64,000 bases of DNA, taken from NCBI GenBank assembly GCA_036429605.1, contig CM071589.1, positions 3,348,001 through 3,412,000 on the forward strand, in the 5' to 3' direction. The translations under genes and the position numbers were made by a program. Shown here piece by piece: positions 23,615 through 35,500 of the stretch (the stretch's first letter is position 1; every line of letters begins with the position of its first letter). Below the pieces are notes generated by a model. It had not been told where the DNA came from, did not search any database, and saw only the letters and a list, made by a program, of their open reading frames with translations. Origin of the DNA: Cladobotryum mycophilum (lineage: Eukaryota > Ascomycota > Sordariomycetes > Hypocreales > Hypocreaceae).

Positions 23615-26600
23615 TCTGGGAGGGGGCCCACAAACTTGTGGTAAAAAGGGTGTGGTTTTCTTTTCTTTTTCTTCTTTTCTTCTCTCTTTTTTTTCCCTTT
23701 TCGTGGCTTTTCTCGTGGGTGCTGTGATTAGTCGGGTGATTAATTTGTTTCGCTGTTTGGGCTTGTTACGGGGTTGCGGGCCGTGGCATTGGGGAGGGAG
23801 TTGGCTGAGGTTGAGGTTATGGTGTTGCAAGTGCAGCTTGGTGAGTGACAAGAGGTTTAAACATGGGCAAGGTTTTATACTCGTATAATCTCTATGAAAC
23901 CATTGAAAAGTGTCCTTTTTATTGGGGGGTTTCTTCTTTTTTCTTCTTTTTTTCTTTCTTTCTTCTCTTCTTCTCACACAAATCGCATGATCGAATCCAA
24001 AACAAAGTCTCCGTTGTAACAAGCTAGTTCACCGTATACCTCCAGTTCTCAAAGAACGAGAAACACATCTTTCACCACCTTCGGGCTACCCTGTAACACT
24101 ACCCTACACCACCCCCATTAAACAAGTCAGACAATAAACCTATATTGGAATAAATCCCAAAAGAGTTCATCCTAAGGAAAGTATTCCTTCAAATCATCTG
24201 CCTTCATCTTCTTTTAATCGCATCCTAGCTCAATCGCACTCCCCGTGCAGAATCCCTTGTGTAGAATCCTTTGTACAGCACCCTCTGCCCCCCAACTCCC
24301 ACAAATCCCACACAAAACACGCCGGAATGAAACCTCCACTGCAAACCAACAAAGAAACACCATTCCTCTCCCTCTCACTCTGATAACATAAACTTCATCA
24401 AAGGAACAAAGACAAAGAACGCATGCATGCATACCAACCAACCCCCCATCAAAAAGTACAAACCAAATCAATACATTGAATCTCGCGTTATTGTCTTGAA
24501 CCCAATAACAATTCAACAATTCAAAAACGTGAAAACAATGAAAGAAAGCAACATGCATTACATACCACATCATATCACACCACGTCACATCATATTACCC
24601 TTTTCTTTCACTCAATACCCCCCCACACAGACATACACACACACACAGCATCTCCAAATTGTTTCCCTATAGGCTTGAAAAGTCCAAGCTATGGCATTCA
24701 ACTCACACTCTAGCTCAAACCACCAAAGGGCAACACACACACACACACTCACACTGAAACAAAAGGCATCCCTTCTCTTTGTCCAAAACTCCAACCCTAC
24801 ATACAACCTCCTCAGCAAAAAGGCTGGGGGGCACACACTCTTCTGCCCCTCCACCCAACCCCCTTCATACCTACATACCAATCCTTTCCTCACCTCTCTC
24901 CACCTTCTATGACGCATCCCCCTCCCCTCCCATCCAATCCTTCATCCCCCTCACCTTCTCTTCCCAACTCAAGGGCGTCTCAAACTCTCCCCTCCCTCCC
25001 TCCGGGCAGCTGACCTACCTCTCTCACTCCCATCAACTTCTTCTTTCTTAGTCATTCCTCCTCCTCTTCCTCCCTTCCAGAAAAGCATTGGCCATAAGCT
25101 TACCAAAAAAAGGTGGTCCAACTCTTTTATTCCCTCTTTCTCTCATGCAGTGGCTCAGGGGCTGTCCTCGATTTTAATCAAAGCGCGCCCCCAAAAAAGA
25201 AGAAGGTTGCGCGGGTCTCAAAAAAGGACCCGACCTTTCTAATAGTAGCGCCCACCCCCCATATTATTCAAATTCTCTCCAGCATCAACCTTGAATCAAG
25301 GTCAGAAAAAAACCCCCGAGATTACACCTTTTATGGGGACGCCAAAAATACACTGGATGATCGAAATCTAAACAAAAAAAACCCCATTATTCCCCACATC
25401 TTCCATATTCTCCATACCTACTTGTCATGTGCATGCCTCTCGTATTAATTGATTGGTAAAAACAAAGAAAATAAATGCATACACAATAACGGTTTGACGT
25501 AGATCCGCATACATCAAAGCAAAGTGACGTACCTTACCCCGTACTCTCGCATGAGCTTGGACAATGGTGGACAAAGCAGCTGTGACTGGGATAACCATGC
25601 ACTGCTCTGCCGTCATGTTACATTGCCTCCTACGCCGGCTTCCTATAGACTACACGCACTTCACTTGACACCAATAGACCATAAAATGTGCTTTTGACAA
25701 ATTTTACTTCTTTTTTTGTGCCTGTTCGCACTAACCTATGTACAGGCCGAGGGGGTATCTGAGAAGGCTATCAAGTTCGGGGAGACAATGCTCAATGGCA
25801 TATATGCCTCACCCGTTTTATTCACCCAAATCGAGACAGCAAGCTTAATCGTCCAATCCCTTCTCCTTAGGATCATGGTTGGTTGGTTGCTTGGTTTGTG
25901 GCAACGAGGAACTGGTTGGTGTGGTGTATGCAGCGTATTCTTTACCCGCCCGCCATATCCCATCTGCTTTTCGAAACAATTATACACCGAACGCTCTGGT
26001 TCTTCAAGTAGAACAACCATGTTCCTCTCTCGCGCCAGATAAAAGAGATCAGATTCTAGAAGTGGTTTCCCCATCTTCTAGTAGAACCGTTCCTTGCATC
26101 CTTTCCTTTCCTTAATGGTCCCCTCGATTTTTTGGTGGCATCCTTGTCTTTTCCCCAAGCGGGCCCAATTCGCCAGTCTCGGTGTTGCATTTTTCCCACC
26201 TTAAAAAGCCGAGTCGAAAAAAAAACCACCCTCCTCTAGACTTTCTATCCCCCTCAAAAACTAAATCTGCTGTAAGATAAGCCCCTCCCTTGGTTTTTTC
26301 TATCAAAGGGGGGCGCGCCGTCTCAGAGCGTCCATGCTCCCATGCCCGTGGGATTGCACAGTGTAGTCCGGTTGCGCAGAATTCGAAAAAAAAAACGACT
26401 CGAGGAAATAGGGTATGATCCGCGTTCCATTTTTTGGGTGCCGAAAAAAGACTTTACTGAAGAATTCGAATCGCGACGAGAAAAGTAATAAAAAAGCAAA
26501 TCGCTAAATGCTATGACATAGATATGAGAGAGTAGATAGATCATTCTGAATGTGACCATTAAGGTTGCAAGGTGTTTCCTTTGATGAAGAGCTCCAAGCT

Positions 26601-26741
26601 GGCGTGAGGAGGATGGCGAGATTGGAACACGAGTTGTACCTGGCTCATATAAAAAAATGTCGAGACCAGAGGGACGCGCGATGAGGTGCAGAGGGTATAA
26701 AAGGCTGGCTATTATTGCATTTGGATGAGCCACCAAGAATC
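23615..26741. other. 3.1-kb intergenic region
   Basis: Low-complexity DNA: purine/pyrimidine tracts at 23650-23705 and 23935-23975, AC-rich DNA at 24600-24760, CT-rich DNA at 24840-25080. The last few hundred bases are 3' flank of the cyclin gene. I see no gene or RNA gene. Confidence 0.45.
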
Positions 26742-28014
26742 CTATTGTTGGTGGAGAGCATGTTGATTTACAAAACCAGCGTACTGATGCATGTGCTGTT
26801 GGTGTTGGGAGTAGGCGATAGTTGGGTTATGCTGTGGTGTGGGCGTAACCGGGCACCGAGGCGGTAATTGATGGTATGTCTCCTTGGCAGCATTGGCGTT
26901 TCCAAAGGCAGCACCGTCGGGAGTGATGGGAGGAGTGAGGTATCCCTCGAAGCCCAGTGTGGCGCCGTGACCCTTTTGGGGTGTGCTGTAGATGTCGGTG
27001 TGCTTGGGAGGAGCGAGCTCTGCGGGCGGTGACGGAGGGTTGGCATTGCGTCGGGCCATGGCGGCCTGCTCCGCCATAAAGTCGGCGAGCTTCTGAGATA
27101 CCCTGGAAAGGTTCGTTGAGGAATACTTTCGCGCCAAGGTGGGGGAGGGTTGGTTGAGGTGTTGCGAGAGCGTCAGCAGCGTAAGATTCTCAGTGTGGTC
27201 CCAGTCTCCATCATTGACTTCCGGTCGTCCCAGGATAGCCCGTGCGAGGGCCAAAGAGGCTCGAGCCATCATAGAAGGCTTGGTGGAAACAAAGTCTCGG
27301 TGGTACAAGGCGATCTCGCAAAGGTAGGCAGCCATGTGCTCAACCTCTCGGTCATCCTGCTCCTCCACTACCATGAGTTGCGAAAAGAAATCGACGGTGG
27401 GGTGGCCAATGGTCCACTCGAGGGTGTTGAGAACGTGCATCTCCATCTGAGTGAACATGCCGGCATCGTAGAGTCCGCAGCACATGTTGTTGAGCTCGTG
27501 GATCTGAGGCACACGGTCCTTCTTATCTCCGTACTTGGCAGCGATGAGGAGAGCGGCGCAGCCAACCAATTGGTAGTGCTGCTTGTAAACGACTCGGCGC
27601 GAGCAGTATCGGTCAAGCAGGTTGACGGTGAGGAAGAGGGTCTCGGGCAGAAGTGCAAAGGCAGCGTGGGCCTCGACGAGGAAGTCGATCAGGTACGGTC
27701 GCATGAACCATTGAATCTCTCGTTGCATGTCAATGAGGTTAGCATCGGGCAAGGTTTCTTCCTATGCGGGGTGTTAGTAAAAATTGCCAATGAATTAATT
27801 AATTGAGACGGGCAATTGCAGAACTTGCCTCCATGTGCTTCATGTGCTGCATGACATCCTCCAAGTACTCTTCACCAGCCAGGCGAGAGAGTTCGCAGGC
27901 GATGATGTCTTGCCTGTTGCGCGCAAGCATCTTGGCGGCGGAACGAGCGTTCATTCTTGTCTGAGGATCCTCGGACTCGATGAAGAAAGTATCGTCGGAT
28001 TGCGAGTACGCCAT
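26742..28014 (-). CDS. cln1: G1-type cyclin (CLN/Puc1-like)
   Basis: It is a cyclin box protein expected to activate the main Cdk at G1/S. Exon 1 28014-27829 and exon 2 27761-26742 give 401 aa. Exon 1 encodes MAYSQSDDTFFIESEDPQ, ending ...MKHME. Exon 2 carries the cyclin N domain: MQREIQWFMRPYLIDFLVEAH, then FLTVNLLDRYCSRR and LVGCAALLIAAKYGDK, with the C-terminal cyclin fold to about residue 230. A Ser/Pro/Gln-rich tail with LTPPITP-type Cdk sites follows, a plausible phospho-degron region. The intron begins GC (GCAAGT) and ends CATAG: a GC-AG intron, since no GT donor keeps the frame. The start is the first ATG before the conserved N-terminus. The gene may have a very long spliced 5' leader (see the leader entry). 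Exact orthology among fungal G1 cyclins was not tested. Confidence 0.88.
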
Positions 28015-31000
28015 GATGGGTGGTTGCGGTGGTTGTTGCTGCGAAAGCGGTTGGTGTAAAGAAAAAGGTTGGCTGGTAACAGGCGAAATTATGAGATGAG
28101 GCTTTTTGGTTGATAAGTTGTCAAAGAGTGACTGAACAAGTTCCCCAGGAATCTTGGGTTCGGAGACGATTCAATAATGAGAGTGCCCAGACGTGAACAA
28201 TGAAGTGCACAATAGGCCCGGGAATTAGGATATTAAGCTATTATTAAGGAGCGTGGTGAGAATTATGTGAAAAGAGTGACTGTGGCTGGGATCGAGTCCG
28301 AAACCATGTAGAATCGATAAAACTCTGGGGTAATAAAAAATAAAAAAAGGGACTGGGAAAAGGGAGCTTGTTAAAAGACCAGGAAGGGTCGACTTTTTCG
28401 AGCTCTAGAGAATTCAATAGGCATTAGTCCAACATCCCGTTGTAGAAGAATCGATAATATGGGGTGGCCGGCAAGACATCAAGTGAGCGAAGTGAGTGTG
28501 CTGGTGCTGAGTGCTGGGTGGGCAGAGAAGGATGATGGATGCATCAACCTAGACAAGGGCTCGATTTCCCGTTCCCCTGAATAAGTGAGCGGCTCCCTTG
28601 CAAGTTAGGGGGTGCGGCTGGCACGAGGATTGATGACTGATTGGCGCGCAAAGGGTCGACAAAATAGCGAAAGGGGAATCTTACCGCCACAAACAACGTA
28701 CAAAAAAAGGGACGAAACAGATGCAAAAGTATGAGACAAAGTCTGGCAAATCGGCGGGAACAACGAGTTAACGTCTCCCACAAGAGAATCAATGTACCAG
28801 ATATTCAGATCGAAGGCGACAGCTGTGGAGAAAGGCTGAGAATGCGGAGAACGGGCTCGGGCATGTAGCTATAGAAAGGGAGCGCACATTGCAATTAGAA
28901 CATACTATCGATAGATCTAACAAGGGGAGTAGAGTAGGAGAAAGAGGAGAGGAATAGGGCGAGAGTCGGTATATCAATGAAAACTCACCTTTTTTTCTTT
29001 CAACACACACGTAGCGCTTTGAGTGGAGTTGGTCACCCAGAGCGGTGGACAAAGGACAATTAAATCATGCGAGATTGCGGAGACAGAGGCGAAAAAGGTG
29101 ACTACCAGGCAGGAAACGGTCGAACAGGTAAGAATTCCACTCTTGTCCCGACTCAAGCGATTGAGATCTGAGCTGTACCTGGATTGTGAGTCAAGGAACT
29201 TCGTTTTGGTACAATCGCAAACTGTAGGCTGTATGGATGGTCGTATGCAAGTGTAGGGGAACCAGTCTCGGGAAGGGTTTCTCGATCGTCTGAATGGAAG
29301 GAAGGGGAGAGGGAAGGGGGGAAGGGTCGTCGGGGAACGGAAGGGCGACAATGGATTGGCGAGTTGAATTGAATCAGATCTTGGGGGGTTGGAATTCCTC
29401 GTTGCTGAGCCGAGGAATTTGGGGATCAAAAGGGCCAGCTGAAGTTTTTTCTTTCTCGGCGACGTACTTGGACGGTGGTTTTTAAGATTGGGAGGAAACA
29501 AGTGAGAATACCAGTCAAGGTATTCTTGTTGATTCACTTGAGTTCCGTTTTGTTCTTTCTCTCTTTCTCTTTCTCTTCTCTCTCTCGTTCTCTTCCAAAA
29601 CGACTCGGAGCTTTTTCTTCTCTTCCGGATGCTTCTTTATTATAAGAACCGCAGGACGGGAGAGGGCGGGAGGGACTCGGAGGTGAGGTCGGTCGGGATT
29701 CTCTTCAATCCAATGCCAAAGTCCTTTTTTTCGACCTGTAGTCTTAGTCGGGTCAGGAAGAACGGAATGGATGAGGGAACGAATGGATAGGGAAGAGGGA
29801 GAGGAGAGGGGGAGGAGAGGAAGTGGGATAAAAGAGGTAGGAGTAGGATAGAGGAGAGGAGAAAGGACTGGAGGAGAGGTAGTTTTAACAGACAGGCACA
29901 CACACACACACACAGCAGCAGCCCAGAAGTCGCAGTAGTAGTAGCCAGACACAAGGACTGGCCAGGACAGGACAAGACAAGACAAGACGGCCGACCTGGA
30001 TCTTAGTTCGCTCGCCTGTGCTGTGTGTGCTGCTTGGAGAAAGGTAGGTACATGGGCTGGTACCGGCCAGGAGGTACGAGCTGAGAGGTACCGCCCCTGC
30101 TCCTCGCTTTTCTTGGGTGGGATGGAGGAGGCATGGAGCATGGAGCATGGTGCATGGGAGTAAGTATGGAGCAAGCAAGCATGGAACATGGGAGGATGGG
30201 CTCCTCTTGGTTGCTGCGCTCATCCATCCACCCATCCACCCATCATCCATGCCCATGTTCGGGTTGGACTGGATTCGGTTGTGGGCACCCCCTCCTTCAA
30301 AGAGGTACCTCCAATTGTGTGTGTGTGCAGCGCAGTGGTTCCCAGTGGCTCTCCCAGGCCAGGTCGAGTGGGCTCCAGCATGAAGCGGCCCTCACACACC
30401 AGGCACCACCTGCACTCTCTCCTGCTCCTTCTCGTCTCTCCTCCTCCGCCTCTGCCTTGTGCTCCCGCAACCGCGTCGCCCAGTGCCAAAGTACAAAGTC
30501 CAGCGTGTGGGCCTTCGTTTTTTTTGGCACTACCTGTCCCGCCATACCACTCCAAGACAAACCAAACGTACCAGGGGGTGGTTTGGTAGGGGGAGTGAAA
30601 ATTGGACAGAGGAGGAGGGACCGGCGCGGGAGGGGGCGTGCGGGCTGTTGAGTGAGAAACCAGTAATGACTGTGCAAAGTGTGCATCTCCCAGGACCAAA
30701 GGGGGGGGGAGGGTGCAATCAAAGAGGAGAAGCTCTCCAAATTCAACGGTACCTCATACCACACCCCAAGTTATGAACGGCACGCACAAAAAAGCATAAA
30801 CGCAGCATGGGGGTGATACACAACACAGACACACTGAGAGCAGCGCAACAACAAGAAGAACATTGAATATGAACAAGTCGTCTGTCTTGTACGTACCTTT
30901 TTTTGACCGTTTTTGGAGTCAACGGTGACGGTTTTGATTCCTGAACTTTGTCTTCTTCCGCAAGGTAATTGCTTGGTATATTGAGCCGTTTTCGTTGCCA

Positions 31001-31160
31001 AAGTTTGCAGCCAGTTGAACCCTAACAATTCCCCCAATCTTTTCCCCTTTTCTCTCTCTCTTCCCTTTAATCTTCCGAGAGCGAAACAGCGAGTCGCAAT
31101 TCCACGCAGCAGGGATACGCCTTGGGGGGATAAAATCCGTTTTCTCTTGTTCCATTCACA
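28015..31160 (-). promoter_or_regulatory. probable long spliced 5' leader of the G1 cyclin gene
   Basis: On the minus strand a consensus donor AG/GTGAGT sits at 28988 and a pyrimidine-rich acceptor TTTCGCAG at about 28039, 25 bp before the cyclin ATG. Further up, an AG/GTACGT donor at 30896 pairs well with TTCCATTCAG at about 29290. This gives a leader of an exon above 30896, an exon 29289-28989 and a short piece 28038-28015. An ATG-started 78-codon frame (31155 to 30919, MEQEKTDFIPPRR) would lie in the first leader exon as an upstream ORF. Long uORF-bearing leaders are known for the yeast G1 cyclin CLN3. The splice pairing here is inference. Confidence 0.35.
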
Positions 31161-31519
31161 CGGAGACAGAGAGGGACAGGAATAATAATAACAAAAATAC
31201 AAAGAGATGGATGCAGCAACTTGTACTCCGCACACGGCGTAATAAGGTAAGATGGGGGCCTGTGGCTTGTGCGTCGCTAAGACAAAGAGGACGAGAACGG
31301 CGTCGGCATTGGCAATCTAGAGTGGAGAAATGTACAATATCGTCATGATTTCTTCCATTTGGGAGGGTATCAAGATGACTGGCGATGTGGTGGGAGCATC
31401 TCATTATATGCCCTTTTTGGCAAATCGCACTACGACGTGTTATCGCGTTCGTAAAATAGCGAGTTCTTTTGTCGCGTATGCCATTCTATGCTACCTATGC
31501 TATATACTTGTTGATTTTC

Positions 31520-31543
31520 TTGTTTGTTTGTTTGTTTGTTTGG
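31520..31543. repeat. TGTT tetranucleotide microsatellite
   Basis: Five or more tandem GTTT units in the gene-free region. Confidence 0.8.
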
Positions 31544-32118
31544 GGTTTGGCCCTCGGTCTGGCGGCCTGGCCATGGGAGCGACCCGGCCAGACCCGTTTT
31601 CGATTACAGTTTGATTGTTGCGCATGCCATGTATTCATCCGGGGAATAATACCTGCTACCATGCTAATTGCACTGATATAATCCAATAACTTGTACATTA
31701 CGAATTACCGTTGACAGAACCCGTCCGTCACCAAGCCCAGCCGGCCAGCCAAGACGAAGGAAAACGACCCGACGTTTCTATTCAACCGGTCAAATCGACC
31801 CCACCAACCTATAAAAAAAGAATCATGGAAAGGCGTAGGCTTTGAGACAATGATGATATATATGCCCGGAAGCAGTAGTTCTAGTAAGAAAGAAAGAAAG
31901 CCCTATCAACATGGCTTGACGCCATCGCATGGGAGACGGAGAGAGGGAGGGGGAAAAGAAAACCACTCTTTTCTGCCCCCAACGCAACCCGCCACCGGCT
32001 GTGTTTTGGGAAGACGGAGCCATGATACCTTTGCCGCTGTCAGTGCGTTGAAGTTGGACCGAATCAGATTTCGATTCTCATCACGGCTACCTGTTCTGGT
32101 TGCCTCCTTCTCATGGAT

Positions 32119-32142
32119 CGAGTGAGTGAGTGAGTGAGTGAG
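32119..32142. repeat. GAGT tetranucleotide microsatellite
   Basis: About six tandem GAGT units. Confidence 0.8.
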
Positions 32143-32233
32143 AGTGCGGCGGAGCTCTCTCTGTTGGGGTTGGATCGCACGGCTTAGATAAAATGGACCG
32201 CGGCCATGCCCGTCCAACTTTCTGACTACATAC

Positions 32234-32272
32234 ATACCATACCATACCATACCATACCATACCATAACCATA
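32234..32272. repeat. CATAC pentanucleotide microsatellite
   Basis: About seven tandem CATAC units. Confidence 0.85.
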
Positions 32273-32457
32273 CCGGAGGGTGCCTTTTTGTCTTTTTCAG
32301 CCCTTCCACGGCCGCTGTACCTCCAACGGGCTACTGTTACAGACCTTTCTTGAATTGGGGGTGGGTGGCCTAGACACTGTAGAAAGAGAAAGAAAAAAAG
32401 GCAACCGTCCATTTATTAATAAACAAAGACGGCGTGCCAGCGAGCTATCCAATCGAG

Positions 32458-32552
32458 AGCTTGCTTGCTTGCAGGCGTTGCCTGGATCTAATGCAGGCGT
32501 TGCCTGGATCTAATGCAGGCCTGCACTGTCAGCAATGCAAGCAAGCAAGCAA
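32458..32552. repeat. tandem 22-mer between inverted GCTT/AAGC arms
   Basis: A GCTTGCTTGCTTGC run at about 32460-32473 faces its reverse complement GCAAGCAAGCAAGC at about 32537-32550. Between them a 22-bp unit (starting GCAGGCGTTGCC) occurs twice in tandem, followed by GCAGGCCTGC, itself a short palindrome. A transcript could fold into a stem of about 14 bp. Confidence 0.75.
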
Positions 32553-35500
32553 GCAAATAATAATGCGAGCATGGATTTAATGGATTTGCATTGCCATGAC
32601 GACTTCTACTTCTCCGCTCTGGAATGATCTGGTTCGGATGCTTTCCATGGATATCAATCATCCATGATTTCCGAGTCATAGCCCAGTTTGCCCAGGGGCC
32701 CATATCCGGCGGGGACCCCCCTCCCCCTTCCTCATCAAATCACAAGACGTGCCCGCCCAAAGGAAGCTATTTGATGATGTCGCCTTATTGAACATTGAGG
32801 TAGGATTGCGACCAACAGACGGCCGCCCATCCATTGAGAAACCCAAAACCCGGTGCTGGCCGGTCGTTGGAAGCCAGGGCCCCCGGTTCCATCCACTCAC
32901 TCACTATAGCCACCAAACCCGTAGTCACTGTAGTCGCTATAGTCCACCTACTACGAGTAACCTGGAAACCTTTTCAGCGGGTTTATTTTAGTGGTTGCAG
33001 GCGGCGCTGCCATGAAAAGTCTAGGGACGGGGGCAGCCACCTCCGTTCCCCCACAGCCAATCACAACGCCCAAACGCGCTTTCTGCACGACGTTTGGAAG
33101 TCCAATTAATTCATGCATGTCATGATTTCAACCTCCCTCGCCAATCATCGACGCCTGTTGTGCCTGGACCCTCTGTGTTTCGAAACCTCTCTCTCTCTTT
33201 CTCTCTGAAGGAGGGGGTGTCCATCAGGGCTGACGAGTCACGCTTTGTTTCCTCTCGTCTCGCTAAATATGGCCCATGGCAGAATAAGGTAGGGTCTCGT
33301 CTCGTCCCGTCATGCTAGGCCCTGTTGTGTCGCTGCCAGCGGGTGATGGAGATACTTGTCGTGAGAGAGAAAGAGAGGGACTCTGACTCTGACGCCCTTT
33401 TCGGTCTGTCGTGAGACGTTGTCAAAATCTGCAAATCTTGGACCATTTTGACTCAAATTTTAGAAACTAAGATTGACCCGTTACGTCTCGCCCAATAAAC
33501 CGTGTGCCCCGGCCATCCCAACCGAGTTGCATCATAACCCACCGAGAGCTGCGTGGTTGGAGATGGGGAAAAAAAAAGCAAGACCCAATTTCTGCACTGG
33601 GTAAAGATCTTCTGGTTCTTACCTGTATGCCATGGTTCGCTCCGTTCTCAGCTGGGGGGCAGTTTTAGCATCTTCATCGATTGGATCTTTGATCATGGCC
33701 GGGCCATGCACAACACAAGCACAGCTTCTTGTCAACAAACCAATCCTCCGTCATTGCAGATACAAGCAAACATTTAGGACAACTTTCTCCTTTGAATTTT
33801 AGTCTCAAGCCACTGATTCGCATTCTCGTCTGATCTCTCGCGAGGATTTGCGGTCATTGGGGAAAAAACCCACCCCTGGCGCCTGTTGGTACACTGGGTG
33901 TTCCTCAGTACTGTCTCAGTGACATGCACCCGCAAGGTAAGGCTGTCGCTGTAATTTTCCCAGCGGCTCGTAAAGTTGGAGATGTTCCATCCATATCCGT
34001 TCTCCCCCTGTTTAGCCTTTTCCCTACCCAGCCAACTTGCCTATTTAGGAGATTATGCAGAAGGCAGATTGTGCTGATGGGGGAGCATCTCGAAAGGAGA
34101 ACCTCAGGGGTTGAATTGGATTGTTCTTTCGAATCTTGGCTCATCATTCTAGATCTCTGGTACAAGAGTTACAGCGATGATGAGTTTGTGTCCTTGTCCG
34201 ACCATGCTGATCCCTTTCCGTATCACCAAAGATCTCATGGCATCAGCTTCCGGAACCAATCAAGCAGCCTCGAGAACGACATTCGGGAGACCAGTAATCT
34301 CCTTTTCCGAGCATACCGCTCTCCCAAGAGAGAAAAAAACCCCAAGCGCCGCTCAGCTTATCTGCATGCACAAAGGAGATTGTCGCTATTCCGGCCGAAG
34401 ATGAACCATCAGAAAGTCGGTAATTACATGTCTATTCTGCCAAGCACTGACCTGACTTGTGACTGGCACCCGGGTTTCTGCGGAACTACCGTAGACGCCC
34501 ATGTCTGAGCTTCCTGAACAATCGATATCCATGCACGCTCCAGCGACGATTGGGCACCAGCACATATTACAAGTACAAGCAATTTCAAAGTTTACAATTG
34601 AGCCTCAGCGCACTGAACTGAGACGCGATCCTGGGATGAGATTGATGAGGCTCAAACAGGTGCCAGCCTGTCAAACAGACTTTTGATATACGGAGTACTT
34701 TCTCGGTCGTGGCTTGGTTCATCGGGCGATCGTTTGAGCTTAGACTTCACCGCAGCCAATACATGTAAGTGCCGCCTTTCTTTTTGCTCTCCCTCACGAG
34801 CGTGAAAACAAGGAAACCTGCGACGAAACCCCCACCAAGGCGTTTGCCTTGCATACGGAAATTTGATATGGTATCATTATCATAGCAATTTTGACACAAA
34901 GGGAAAGAAAAAAGAAAAGAAAAATATGGCCCCCCGATCAGTTCGCGAATTTCGCGATCCCTTTCCACGTGTGAATGGAAGCATCTGGTTGATGACGATT
35001 TAATGTATGCCGGGGCTAAATCAGCCTAGCAGGCTGCACTAGCATCGGTTTGGGACCGAAATTGAGGTTTTGGATCGTTGGAGCTGGCTGTCACCGAGAT
35101 GATCGAAATAGGTGTGTGACTGCGTGTCGTGGCAGAACCCTAGGGTTGCCACATCTTTTCGGTTTTGGCATGATATCAGCGTTGGTTCAACAATTGATGC
35201 TCGGTATTCAACCTCTTATGGTGTTTGCCGTCAATATCAATTTGCATATTCAAATGGTCAATGTCACGGCGCTCCACGTCGCGTACAGTATGAACTCCCT
35301 AACATGGCCCATCATCGCGGTCGTCCGTGCAGACACAGGTCAAGAAAAGGCAGGCCGACATGACGCAAGATCGACCATCTCTATGAGATCGGTGGCTTCA
35401 CCCAGAGCTCTGGGTCCCCTTTTCACGTGCACCTTTTCAGCTTGACGAGCGGAAACTCTTAGTGTGGCAGTAGTTACAGGTATTCAAGGTTCAAATGGGC

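Noticed and set aside
28240..28320. A possible tRNA T-loop (GGATCGAGTCC)
   Set aside because: The flanking bases do not form the T-arm or acceptor stem, and no anticodon arm is present.
28974..29537. A 187-codon minus-strand frame upstream of the cyclin
   Set aside because: It starts at GTG, is Pro/Ser-rich, and overlaps the predicted leader exon; no homology is evident.
33924..34508. A 194-codon plus-strand open frame
   Set aside because: No recognisable motif, no neighbouring exons and mixed low-quality composition. It looks like a chance frame, though a search would settle it.
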